From Candidatus Tenderia sp. (GTDB lineage Bacteria; Pseudomonadota; Gammaproteobacteria; Tenderiales; Tenderiaceae), in contig JASBUE010000269.1 of assembly GCA_030148045.1 (NCBI GenBank), forward strand, positions 1-19,324: a stretch of DNA of 19,324 bases, in the 5' to 3' direction. Positions within the stretch are counted from its first letter, which is position 1. Every line of letters starts with the position of its first letter. This document shows positions 1-6,341 of the stretch, piece by piece. The position numbers were made by a program, and so were the translations under genes. The notes beneath the pieces are model-generated. The model was not told the DNA's origin. It searched no databases and saw only the letters and a list, made by a program, of their open reading frames with translations.

Positions 1-7
1 CCCGGCA

Positions 8-131
8 ATCAAATAGGTCGTCCTGACCTATTTGATCGTCGCCCGGTAAAGCCTGGCGCAGATGCGTGAATCTGCTGGGTTTTACCGGGCTCCCATTGGC
101 CTTCGGCCAATGGCGGCACATCCCTGTGCCG
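8..131. repeat. Cluster of four consecutive hairpins
   Basis: Four perfect or near-perfect inverted repeats follow one another with little spacing. A 12-bp stem pairs 8-19 with 25-36 (arms ATCAAATAGGTC and GACCTATTTGAT, 5-nt loop). A 10-bp stem pairs 41-50 with 81-90 (GCCCGGTAAA), with an inner 6-bp stem 58-63/70-75. A 9-bp stem pairs 93-101 with 105-113 around TTC. A 7-bp stem pairs 114-120 with 125-131 around TCCC. A fifth hairpin follows at 134-167. All lie just downstream of the response regulator gene. They could be stacked terminators, a REP-like palindrome cluster, or both; the stems differ in sequence, so this is not a simple tandem repeat. No coding sequence is apparent here. Confidence 0.75.
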
Positions 132-133
132 CG

Positions 134-167
134 TATTAACCCGGCAATGTTTATTGCCGGATTAATA
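134..167 (-). terminator. Hairpin at the 3' end of the response regulator gene
   Basis: CCGGCAAT (141-148) pairs perfectly with ATTGCCGG (153-160) around a 4-nt loop. Outside this, TATTAA (134-139) pairs with TTAATA (162-167) after one mismatch, so the hairpin includes the stop codon of the minus-strand response regulator. A/T-rich outer arms around a GC core resemble a terminator, but no clear U-run follows on the minus strand. CCGGCAAT also occurs at 2-9, so the 153-160 arm could instead pair there and enclose the other hairpins. Confidence 0.5.
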
Positions 168-533
168 ACTGAGCATATCGTTGACCGCGGCGCGGATTTC
201 GTCCACGGTAAACGGCTTCTTGATGATGTGCCTGGCGCCCAGCAGTTGGGCCACCGACAGCAGGTCGATCTGGCCGGAAAAACCGGATCCGCCCGAGATG
301 GCGATCACTTTAACGTCGGGATGGCTCTTTTTCAGTTGCATGATCATCTCGATGCCGTTTTTTCGCGGCATCACCAGGTCGGTAATGATCAGATCGATCT
401 CGGCATCTTGATAGGCCTCGCAGGCGTGCACGCCGTCCTCCGCCTCCATGACCTCATGACCATCCTTGCCGAGGATCTTGCTGACCAGTGTGCGGATCGG
501 TTCTTCGTCGTCGACCACAAGTATCTTCGCCAT
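162..533 (-). CDS. Single-domain CheY-like response regulator
   Basis: The 123-residue protein is a bare phospho-receiver domain with no output domain. Visible receiver residues are the acidic pair D8-D9 (VVDDEE), the phospho-acceptor D52 in TDLVMPRKNG, S80 at the switch Ser/Thr position, and K106 in the KKPF motif, so it should be phosphorylatable. Family knowledge: such proteins act as CheY-type output or phosphate-relay proteins controlled by a histidine kinase. It starts at ATG 533, 26 nt downstream of a chemoreceptor gene on the same strand, so the two are probably co-transcribed. No kinase, CheW or other chemotaxis gene is in the window, so its partner is unknown. It need not be the motor-binding CheY itself; the name is limited to the domain family. 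Confidence 0.93.
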   Translation of the reverse strand: MAKILVVDDEEPIRTLVSKILGKDGHEVMEAEDGVHACEAYQDAEIDLIITDLVMPRKNGIEMIMQLKKSHPDVKVIAISGGSGFSGQIDLLSVAQLLGARHIIKKPFTVDEIRAAVNDMLSY

Positions 534-559
534 TGTCTCGCTACCTTCCCTGATCTGTT

Positions 560-1768
560 TCAGAATAGTTCGGCCTCACCTGAATCCATATCCTGCTGCC
601 GAATGGAACGATGCGCCAGGATTTCCAGTTCCCGGTCGATTTCCGCCTTGATCTGCTGAACCCTTTCCAGCAACTCGCCATGCGCTACCGAGCCCCCCGT
701 CACCACCTGATTTATGTCCATCAGCCTGTCGGTCAGCAACTGCAGGGTGTCATTGCGACCCTCGAGCCCCTCGATCAACTGGCGTGTCATGTCCTCGAAC
801 TGCAGCGAGCGCACGGCCACCGCCACATTGTCACTGATATTCTCCGCCAGACTGGAAACATCATTCAGCTCCTGGGACAGGAATTTGTTGGTGTCGGCGA
901 CTTCATCCATCATTTCCGCAATGCGGCCCTGTGAAGTCAGCGCCATGTTGATATCGCGCGAGGCCATCTCGCCGACAATCTCGCCGGCCCGTTCCATGGC
1001 CTGCCGGGTGACCTCATAGTTGTCGCGAATCTGTTCACTGAATTGACTGCTGCGCTGGGACAGCTTGCGCACCTCGTCCGCCACCACCGCGAAGCCGCGC
1101 CCGGCCTCGCCGGCGCGGGCGGCCTCGATGGCGGCGTTCAGGGCCAGCAGGTTGGTCTGGGCGCTGATGCCGTCGATCTCCGACAACAGCCTGTCGGCCG
1201 CCGTTAACTGTTCACTGATTTCGTTCAGGGCATTGACCAGATCCATGCTGCCCTTGCCCATGGCCTTGATATTGTCGACGAATACGGCCACGATCTCCGC
1301 CGCCTCCTGCGCCATCCGGTGCTGCCCGGAATCATCGGAGAACTGGCCCGAGATGCGCCGGATCAAATCGACCACCATCTCGAGCTGCTGTTTGGATTGC
1401 CGCTCCAGGCCGGTGAAACTCTCGACCAGGCCCTCGATGGCATCGGCCTGCAAGCCGCGCACCTGGCCCAGCTCGTTTTTGGCGCGCCCGAACTGCTCAT
1501 GCATATCACTGCGAACGGCATCGAGTGTGTTATTGATCTCATGCCCGACGGCGGCAGCGAATTGACCCGCCGAAACATCGGCCGACGTGCTCCGCGGCGT
1601 TGTCCGTTTGCCCTGCCACATCCACAAAAAGGACATCATGGCGACAAAAACAGAGAGCACGACAGGGTCGGGAAACAGCCATACCAGCGCTATCCCCGCA
1701 CCCAGTAAAACAAATGGCAAAAGGATATCCCGGTTAAATTTGAAAAGAGTGCGCACTTTAGCAAGCAA
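560..1768 (-). CDS. Methyl-accepting chemotaxis protein, membrane-anchored, no periplasmic sensor
   Basis: The 402-residue protein begins with two hydrophobic helices (about residues 15-32 and 36-51) separated only by a short PDP turn, so there is no periplasmic ligand domain. A long coiled coil follows, with the conserved MCP hairpin tip at about 201-240 ([20 protein letters not shown], then [15 protein letters not shown]). A conserved LQFEDMTRQ stretch is at 322-330. No HAMP domain or C-terminal CheR-binding pentapeptide is evident; the protein ends in GEAELF. Family knowledge: the tip binds CheW and CheA and controls kinase activity. The start is TTG at 1768, supported by AAGGA seven bases upstream; no ATG in frame fits as well. 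It is followed 26 nt later by a receiver-domain gene, suggesting a two-gene signalling unit. It probably senses a cytoplasmic or membrane-state signal (inference). Confidence 0.92.
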   Translation of the reverse strand: MLAKVRTLFKFNRDILLPFVLLGAGIALVWLFPDPVVLSVFVAMMSFLWMWQGKRTTPRSTSADVSAGQFAAAVGHEINNTLDAVRSDMHEQFGRAKNELGQVRGLQADAIEGLVESFTGLERQSKQQLEMVVDLIRRISGQFSDDSGQHRMAQEAAEIVAVFVDNIKAMGKGSMDLVNALNEISEQLTAADRLLSEIDGISAQTNLLALNAAIEAARAGEAGRGFAVVADEVRKLSQRSSQFSEQIRDNYEVTRQAMERAGEIVGEMASRDINMALTSQGRIAEMMDEVADTNKFLSQELNDVSSLAENISDNVAVAVRSLQFEDMTRQLIEGLEGRNDTLQLLTDRLMDINQVVTGGSVAHGELLERVQQIKAEIDRELEILAHRSIRQQDMDSGEAELF

Positions 1769-1786
1769 TGGCCGTTCCTTGGTATT

Positions 1787-1899
1787 GATATATCGACCCA
1801 GTCACCACGGCCGAAACACGCTCATACAATGCAACCGGCGGACGCAGTAACCTGCCAGCTGACCCGTCCCCGGCAACCAGCCCACATTGGATATATCGA
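1787..1899. promoter_or_regulatory. Upstream region of the chemoreceptor with duplicated GATATATCGA
   Basis: The 10-mer GATATATCGA occurs at 1787-1796 and again at 1890-1899, and contains the palindrome GATATATC. The copies flank the presumed promoter region of the minus-strand chemoreceptor. On the minus strand, TAAA (1920-1917) followed 16 nt later by ATCGATAT weakly resembles a flagellar sigma-28 site (TAAA-N15-GCCGATAA), with CGATA retained but spacing off by one. A binding site is plausible but unproven. Confidence 0.3.
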
Positions 1900-1918
1900 T
1901 TATGGCGGCTGAATACTT

Positions 1919-2224
1919 TAGGGCCTGTTAACACTAATTTCGGAGCAGCGTTGATGCCCCAGAACGGGCCAGGCAAGGCGCGAGGAGTGTAGTTTGGTTA
2001 TTCCAAATGAGCGAGAGCCTGCCCCGCGAGCGGAGCGAGTGCTTTGGGTACGAGCAACGCCGCATGGCCCGTTCTGGGGCGCAACCCGACGGGACGGGGC
2101 CCATTTTCCCCGGGACGGCGTTGCATCTCGCTCATGTACGGCAAGTACACTGCCGGTCAATGCGCCTTGTCCCGTGAAAAATGGGCCGCCGGCGCTGCTC
2201 CGAAATTAGTGTTAACAGGCCCTA
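1919..2224. mobile_element. MITE-like foldback element with 30-bp perfect terminal inverted repeats
   Basis: Positions 1921-1950 and 2193-2222 are perfect reverse complements (outer ends GGGCCTGTTAACACTAATTT). Both are flanked by TA, as expected from the TA target duplication of IS630/Tc1-mariner-type transposition. The interior has further inverted pairs: 1956-1970/2066-2080 (15 bp perfect), 2098-2116/2169-2187 (17 of 19), 2007-2016/2126-2135, 2054-2061/2117-2124 and 1974-1981/2162-2169. There is no credible transposase; short ORFs on both strands look like by-products of the palindromes. It lies between the 3' end of recJ and the chemoreceptor promoter. A related single end occurs at 6253-6288, so this is a family with more than one copy. 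It is probably non-autonomous; the transposase family is inferred only from the TA flank. Confidence 0.8.
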
Positions 2225-2273
2225 ATTGAATGGGGAATAAACAGATGGCCTTTCCAGCCTGGCCGCCCCACCA

Positions 2274-4028
2274 TCACCCCTTCCGCCCGGAAGCCGGCTC
2301 GAGCGGTTCGATATGCTCGACCATCAGCTGCAGGTTGCGGCTGTCACGATAGTGATTCACATCCAGTTTGTAAGCCATTTTCACCGCCGCGGTTCCGGCG
2401 GGCCAGTCGTCATCGACGGTGTTGAAGGCAATGGCGTCGAGCGGCACATCGCTGCCGTCGGCCCGCAGCGTCAGCTTCAGATGGCGTTCGCCCACGATGC
2501 GGCGATTCACCAGGCTGAATTCACCGTCGAAGACCGGCTCGGGAAACCCCTGTCCCCAGGGTCCGGCCCGGCGCAGGGACTCGGCCAGCGCCAGGTTCAG
2601 ATCCGAGGCAGGTAGGGCACCGTCGCTCCAGAGCCGGCCGCGCAGCTCATCCTCGCCCAGGTGACGCCGCACCTCCTCGTCAAAGGCGCAGACGAAGTCT
2701 TCGAAGTTGCCGCGCTTGAGCGTCAGGCCCGCCGCCATGGCATGGCCGCCGAACTTCTGCACCAGGCCGGGAAAACGGGTCGCCACCGCGTCCAGGCCGT
2801 CGCGGATGTGGAAACCGGGGACGGAGCGGGCCGACCCCTTGATATGCCCGTCATCGGCCGCGGCAAAGGCGATCACCGGGCGGTGAAAGCGCTCCTTGAT
2901 GCGCGCGGCGAGAATGCCGATCACCCCCTGGTGCCATGCCTCATGGAACAGGCACAAACCCGCGGGCAACGCGGCGGAATCCTCCAGTTGCAGCGCCTGC
3001 AGATGGTCGAGGGCCTGGTCACGCATCTCCTCCTCGATGGAACGGCGCTCGCGGTTGAGCGCGTCCAGTTCCTTGGCCAGCTCGCGCGCCCGCTGCGGAT
3101 CGTCCGTCAACAGGCATTGGATGCCGATGCTCATGTCCTGCAACCGGCCGGCGGCGTTGAGGCGCGGACCAACGGCAAAACCCATGTCGGCGGCGACGAT
3201 GTTTTCGCGCCGCCGTCCGGCTATTTCAAGCAATGCATCGATGCCGGGACAGCAGCAGCCGCCGCGGATGCGGGCCAACCCCTGGGCCACCAGGATGCGG
3301 TTAATGTGGTCCAGCGGCACCACGTCGGCCACGGTGCCGAGTGCAACGATATCCAGCAGCCGCGCCAGATTGGGCACCGGCAGACTGCGTCGTTCGAACC
3401 AGCCGCTGTCGCGCAGGGCGGCGCGCAGCGCCATCATCACGTAAAAGATGACGCCCACCCCGGCCAGGGCCTTGCCCGGGAAGCCGCAACCGGGCTGGTT
3501 GGGATTGACGATGGCCTCGGCCTCGGGCAGCTCCTTGCCCGGCAGGTGATGATCGGTCACCACCACCTGCATGCCCCGCGCCCGCGCCGCCCGCACCCAC
3601 TCCAGACTGGCGATGCCGTTGTCCACGGTGACGATGACGTCAGGTTGTTTGTCGGCGGCGACGGCCACGATTTCGGGCGTCAGGCCGTAGCCGTATTCGA
3701 AGCGGTTAGGTACCAGGAAATGGACATCGGCGGCACCCAGCAGGCGCAGGGCGCGCAGCGCCACCGCCGTGCTGGTGGCGCCGTCGGCATCGAAATCCCC
3801 CACCACCAGGATGCGGCGCCCCCCATCGACGGCTGAGGCCAATACCTCCACCGCGCGCTCCATTCCCTTCATCCGGCTGGGCGGCGGCAGATTTTCCAGG
3901 CTGTTTTCCAGTTCGCGGCCGCTGGCCACCCGGCGACTGGCATAGACCCGCGCCAGCACCGGATGCAACTCCGGGAACAGGGCGCGCCAGTTGTCAGGCA
4001 CGCGGCGGCGCAGGATACGGACCGTCAT
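2274..4028 (-). CDS. recJ: Single-stranded-DNA-specific exonuclease RecJ
   Basis: RecJ is a 5'-3' single-strand DNA exonuclease of the DHH phosphoesterase family, working in recombinational, mismatch and base-excision repair. From the ATG at 4028 it is 584 residues, close to E. coli RecJ (577). Visible motifs include VVGDFDADGATSTA (motif I), VTVDNGI, the VTDHHLPG (DHH) motif, ALGTVADVVPL, GPRLNAAGRL, and FGGHAMAAGL in the DHHA1 region, followed by an OB-like C-terminal part with GPWGQGFPEPVFDG. All catalytic motifs look intact. An upstream GTG (4073) would add 15 residues, but the ATG is preferred: it overlaps the upstream rpfE-like stop as TGATG, a typical translational-coupling arrangement, and matches the family's N-terminus. 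Transcription runs toward the foldback element at 1919-2224. Confidence 0.96.
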   Translation of the reverse strand: MTVRILRRRVPDNWRALFPELHPVLARVYASRRVASGRELENSLENLPPPSRMKGMERAVEVLASAVDGGRRILVVGDFDADGATSTAVALRALRLLGAADVHFLVPNRFEYGYGLTPEIVAVAADKQPDVIVTVDNGIASLEWVRAARARGMQVVVTDHHLPGKELPEAEAIVNPNQPGCGFPGKALAGVGVIFYVMMALRAALRDSGWFERRSLPVPNLARLLDIVALGTVADVVPLDHINRILVAQGLARIRGGCCCPGIDALLEIAGRRRENIVAADMGFAVGPRLNAAGRLQDMSIGIQCLLTDDPQRARELAKELDALNRERRSIEEEMRDQALDHLQALQLEDSAALPAGLCLFHEAWHQGVIGILAARIKERFHRPVIAFAAADDGHIKGSARSVPGFHIRDGLDAVATRFPGLVQKFGGHAMAAGLTLKRGNFEDFVCAFDEEVRRHLGEDELRGRLWSDGALPASDLNLALAESLRRAGPWGQGFPEPVFDGEFSLVNRRIVGERHLKLTLRADGSDVPLDAIAFNTVDDDWPAGTAAVKMAYKLDVNHYRDSRNLQLMVEHIEPLEPASGRKG

Positions 4029-5065
4029 CAGGCGCTCAATTGCAGACTCATCAGCGATCGACGCCGGCGCCACCAGCGTTTCAGTCCTTTAGGGTCGATC
4101 TCGAACTCGGCGTTGTCGCTGAGCAGGCGGATACCTGCAAGGCTGTTGGTTCTCAGCGCCGCGATCAGCGGCAGCAGCCAGTCGTCGTTGACCGCTTCGA
4201 CCATATCGCGCCAGCGCTGCAGGTCCTGCCGGTGCAGGGCGTCGGCCACGGCCTAGATCACCACCAGGTGCCGGCCCGCCGCCCCGGCCTGTTCCAGCCA
4301 CTCCTCGGCGCTGGCCGGCAGGGTGGCCAGCTCGCTGCCGCTGAGACGGGCCAGGGCCGCACTGAGGGTTTCGTTGCTCCACACCTGTTGCCAGGTTTCA
4401 GCGGGCAGTTGCGGCAGGGCACCCTCGCCCCATAGCCAGATGCTGTTGATTTCGGGCAGGCCGCGCCGGCGCCGCGCCTCGTTCACCGGGCTGGCGTAAA
4501 ACAGCATCTGCACCTCGTTGAGGATTTTGTGCCAATGCAGGGCGTCGCCGCCGGTGGGCAGGTGGTGATGAATATCCCGGCCGATGACCTCATTCAGGGG
4601 TCGGGTGCGGATGTCCGGGGCATGACCAAGCTTGAGATACCAGCGTTCGGGAACGGGCACCTCCAGCCTGAGCCCGTCCTCGCCGAACAGGCGGTTGAAT
4701 TCCGTCGCCAGCTGCCGCGCCTCTTCGGCCGTTACCGCCAGCTGCCGGTTACCCATCATGACGACGCGGTCACGGTCCGGCTGCAGGTGAACGGGGTCGG
4801 CACGCAGACAGAAGAGATCGGATTCCGTCCCCTGATCGACGATATGGGTCACGGGCGCCACGGGCGGACTGGCCTCTGCGGCGGAGTGACCGAACAGACT
4901 GAACAGGACGGATTCCGGCGCCCGCGCCTGATGACGGCGCTGACGGGCGCGCGACAATAACAACTCCAGCTCCGCTAGCGCCAGCCCCTCAAAATAGCGG
5001 CGTTCGCGCAGGACGTTGGCGCCCAGCAGGCCGGGGATGAAAAGTGTGATGTATCGCTGCTGCAT
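4028..5065 (-). pseudogene. rpfE: RpfE/COG4255-family gene interrupted by an in-frame amber codon
   Basis: One reading frame runs from ATG 5065 to TGA at 4030-4028 (345 residue positions), interrupted only by TAG at 4255-4253. The N-terminal piece is 270 residues (begins MQQRYITLFIPGLLG). The 74-residue C-terminal piece, in the same frame, contains WRDMVEAVNDDWLLPLIAAL and ends in an RRWWRRRR-like basic tail. From memory, both pieces fit the RpfE family (COG4255), a poorly understood 'regulatory protein' encoded beside recJ in Xanthomonas and other Gammaproteobacteria, sometimes labelled phosphoglycerate mutase. Its biochemical function is unknown. The context VVI-TAG-AVADAL suggests a GAG (Glu) to TAG change. 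A GTG at 4249, two codons later, could allow re-initiation. The gene may be a fresh pseudogene, a split or read-through gene, or a sequencing error; the rest shows no decay. No strong Shine-Dalgarno precedes 5065. Confidence 0.65.
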
Positions 5066-5167
5066 GAAATGCCGGGGGAAATGAATTTCGTTCTATGAAG
5101 TTCCATATAATAGAGCTTCATGCCCGGCAAGGCCAGCCGCAACCAGCCGGCCACAATGAGAAAATCA

Positions 5168-5183
5168 GGCACCTCCCTGTGCC
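5168..5183. repeat. Small hairpin GGCAC-TCCCT-GTGCC, related to the copy at 115-130
   Basis: GGCAC (5168-5172) pairs with GTGCC (5179-5183). Fifteen of the 16 bases match the hairpin at 115-130, including the TCCCTG loop side. It lies in the 142-nt gap between the unknown gene (5208-5552) and the rpfE-like gene, 3' of the former. It may act as a terminator for the unknown gene or be a dispersed short palindromic repeat. Confidence 0.45.
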
Positions 5184-5207
5184 CGTAAGGAAGACGGCGC
5201 CGAGATA

Positions 5208-5552
5208 CTATCCCGCCTCCAACAAGGCCATGATGCTGCCGGAGAGACCCTGCGCCTGAGCGGCGAGCGCCCCGGCGGGGTCGGCCTGGATACGGGGCTT
5301 GAGCTGTTGTGCCAGCTGTGCCGCCTGCTCGGGCGACTGAATCACACCCCGGCCGCGTTGCGACGCCACCCCCTGGCTCAACATCTCCGCCGCACGGCTG
5401 ACCGTCACCGCATCCGCCTGCCGATCGGCGACCTGTCCCTCGTCGGCAGCAACCGGAACGCTGCCCCGCCCGTTGGCATCACGCGCTTCCGGACGGGCCG
5501 ACTTATTGTTGGCGATGCCGCCCGGATTGTTGTTTGAAATGGGTGTAGTCAC
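5208..5552 (-). CDS. Unrecognised small Ala/Gln-rich protein
   Basis: The predicted protein has 114 residues and I do not recognise its family. The N-terminal ~45 residues are low-complexity and polar (begins MTTPISNNNPGGIANNKS). The middle contains DAVTVSRAAEML. The C-terminal half (VIQSPEQAAQLAQQLKPRIQ, then DPAGALAAQ and SIMALLEAG) looks helical. There is no signal peptide or membrane segment, so it should be cytoplasmic. The GTG start at 5552 is supported by a strong Shine-Dalgarno (GGGAGG, 7 nt upstream), a good sign that it is translated. A sigma-54-type promoter lies about 80 nt upstream. A disordered N-terminus before a VSRAAEML-like helix faintly resembles anti-sigma factor FlgM, and sigma-54 often drives flagellar genes, but this is a weak guess. 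Confidence 0.75.
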   Translation of the reverse strand: MTTPISNNNPGGIANNKSARPEARDANGRGSVPVAADEGQVADRQADAVTVSRAAEMLSQGVASQRGRGVIQSPEQAAQLAQQLKPRIQADPAGALAAQAQGLSGSIMALLEAG

Positions 5553-5632
5553 CTTGTTTCCTCCCTTCGACTGACGTTTTTCTGACGATCAACCACCGAA
5601 TCGGACGGTTTTCGCCGCTCACGCGCTAACGC

Positions 5633-5648
5633 TGCAACATTCAGGCCA
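5633..5648 (-). promoter_or_regulatory. Candidate sigma-54 (RpoN) promoter
   Basis: On the minus strand the sequence is TGGCCTGAATGTTGCA. This matches the -24/-12 consensus (TGGC-N7-TTGCA) with exact spacing and retains the essential GG and GC pairs. Transcription would start near 5622 and give a leader of about 70 nt before the GTG at 5552. An enhancer-binding activator would be needed; no such gene is in the window. The match is direct, its activity is inferred. Confidence 0.5.
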
Positions 5649-5851
5649 GCGCTATACCGCCGACACGGTTCGTGCGAGGAATATGAAAGGTGTCATAACA
5701 TCTACCAAATAAAAATGCCGTTTATCCATACGAAAATGGGTATGACTTTTTTCAACAAACGTGTATGGTTTGCACACGCGAATGAAAGAACTTACGGACC
5801 AATCCTCCGCAAAGGAATCAATACATCTAAGAGTGAAGCTGGGGTAAGGCA

Positions 5852-5911
5852 AATGGCAGCCATTCAGGCGTTAAAAAACCATTCCTGCCGCACTTCATTG
5901 TCACTGACAAT
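5852..5911. promoter_or_regulatory. Two odd-centred palindromes upstream of the cytochrome gene
   Basis: AATGGC-A-GCCATT (5852-5864) and ATTGTCA-C-TGACAAT (5897-5911) are perfect palindromes around a single central base, so they cannot form hairpins easily and look more like dimer-binding sites. The second ends about 10 nt before the Shine-Dalgarno of the cytochrome gene. Neither matches the FNR/Anr consensus (TTGAT-N4-ATCAA). No regulator can be named. Confidence 0.3.
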
Positions 5912-5935
5912 CTTGGAGCAAAAGGAGATACGAAT

Positions 5936-6256
5936 ATGAACTTCAAGCGACTGATAAAACTTGCAACCCCTATCGTCGGCGCCGCCGCCCTGCTAATCTC
6001 GCTGCCGGCTAGCGCCAGCGACGGTGAAGCGGTATACAACAAGACCTGCAAGATGTGCCATGCCACCGGTCTGATGGGCGCACCCAAAACCGGTGACCAG
6101 GCCGCCTGGGCCGACCGCATCGCCAAGGGCATGGACACCCTGTACAACAACGCCATTAACGGTTTCGGCCAGATGAAACCCAAGGGTGGCAAAAAGTCCC
6201 TCAGCGATGACGAGGTGAAGGCCGCCGTTGATTACATGGTTGAGCTGGCCAATTAG
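5936..6256 (+). CDS. Periplasmic small c-type cytochrome, cytochrome c5 family
   Basis: The 106-residue precursor has a Sec signal peptide (basic MNFKRLIK, a hydrophobic run, then PASA-S near residues 24-28), giving a mature protein of about 79 residues. The single haem-binding motif CKMCH is at 38-42, and M80 in GQMKPKGG is the likely second axial ligand. The WADRIAKGMDTLYNNAINGFG stretch is typical of cytochrome c5/c555-type proteins. It should carry electrons in the periplasm, for example to a terminal oxidase. The ATG at 5936 has AAGGAG eight nt upstream. The TAG stop (6254-6256) lies inside the conserved end of a MITE-family repeat, so the natural C-terminus may have been altered. No partner oxidase or reductase lies beside it, so its redox partner is unknown. 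Confidence 0.93.
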   Translation: MNFKRLIKLATPIVGAAALLISLPASASDGEAVYNKTCKMCHATGLMGAPKTGDQAAWADRIAKGMDTLYNNAINGFGQMKPKGGKKSLSDDEVKAAVDYMVELAN

Positions 6257-6288
6257 GGCCTGTTAACACTAATTTCACAGCAGCGTTG
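6253..6288 (+). repeat. Solitary terminal repeat of the 1919-2224 element family
   Basis: Positions 6253-6288 match the left end of the foldback element (1918-1953) at 34 of 36 bases: 24 identical bases, two changes (AC for GG), then ten identical bases. TA again stands at the outer edge. No opposite end is found downstream, so this is a solo end, a remnant, or a diverged member whose other half has been lost. It provides the stop codon of the cytochrome gene. Confidence 0.75.
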
Positions 6289-6297
6289 CCCGACATC

Positions 6298-6341
6298 TCT
6301 GTGCGGGATCATCGGCCGCATGGACGCGGCCGTCGCACAGA
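6298..6341 (+). terminator. GC-rich hairpin downstream of the cytochrome gene
   Basis: An outer stem TCTGTGCG (6298-6305)/CGCACAGA (6334-6341) encloses an inner perfect stem CGGCCGC (6313-6319)/GCGGCCG (6326-6332). It lies 42 nt after the cytochrome stop. No T-run follows, so it may be a weak or Rho-assisted terminator or an mRNA 3'-end stabiliser. The rest of the 321-nt gap 6257-6577 holds only the solo repeat, this hairpin and the promoter for the next gene. Confidence 0.4.

Larger units (their letters stand above)
5553..5935. other. Intergenic region between divergent genes
   Basis: This 383-nt stretch separates the minus-strand unknown gene from the plus-strand cytochrome and must carry both promoters. 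It holds the sigma-54-like site at 5633-5648 for the minus gene, an A/T-rich block around 5690-5760, and two odd palindromes near the cytochrome start (5852-5864 and 5897-5911). I could not identify a convincing sigma-70 promoter for the cytochrome. A 74-codon ORF at 5715-5939 that ends by overlapping the cytochrome ATG is probably not a gene. Confidence 0.6.

Noticed and set aside
1..167. CRISPR array
   Set aside because: The palindromes differ from each other in sequence and spacing; there are no regular repeats with unique spacers and no cas genes.
1918..2229. Short ORFs on both strands inside the foldback element (80, 71 and 61 codons)
   Set aside because: They arise from the palindromic GC-rich repeat, have no ribosome binding site or recognisable protein features, and would be duplicated wherever the element lies.
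2661..3836. 391-codon ORF antisense to recJ
   Set aside because: Composition is His/Gly/Gln-rich, typical of the reverse frame of a GC-rich gene, and recJ's motifs on the other strand are unambiguous.
4028..4073. Upstream GTG start for recJ
   Set aside because: The ATG at 4028 fits the family N-terminus and the TGATG coupling with the upstream gene; the added 15 residues have no counterpart in E. coli RecJ.
5727..5752. CATAC/GTATG hairpin followed by a T-run as a plus-strand terminator
   Set aside because: The stem is only 5 bp and no plus-strand gene lies upstream for it to terminate.
5715..5939. 74-codon ORF that ends in an ATGA overlap with the cytochrome start
   Set aside because: No Shine-Dalgarno, no recognisable features and unusual residue composition; the overlap is probably chance, though a translated leader cannot be excluded.
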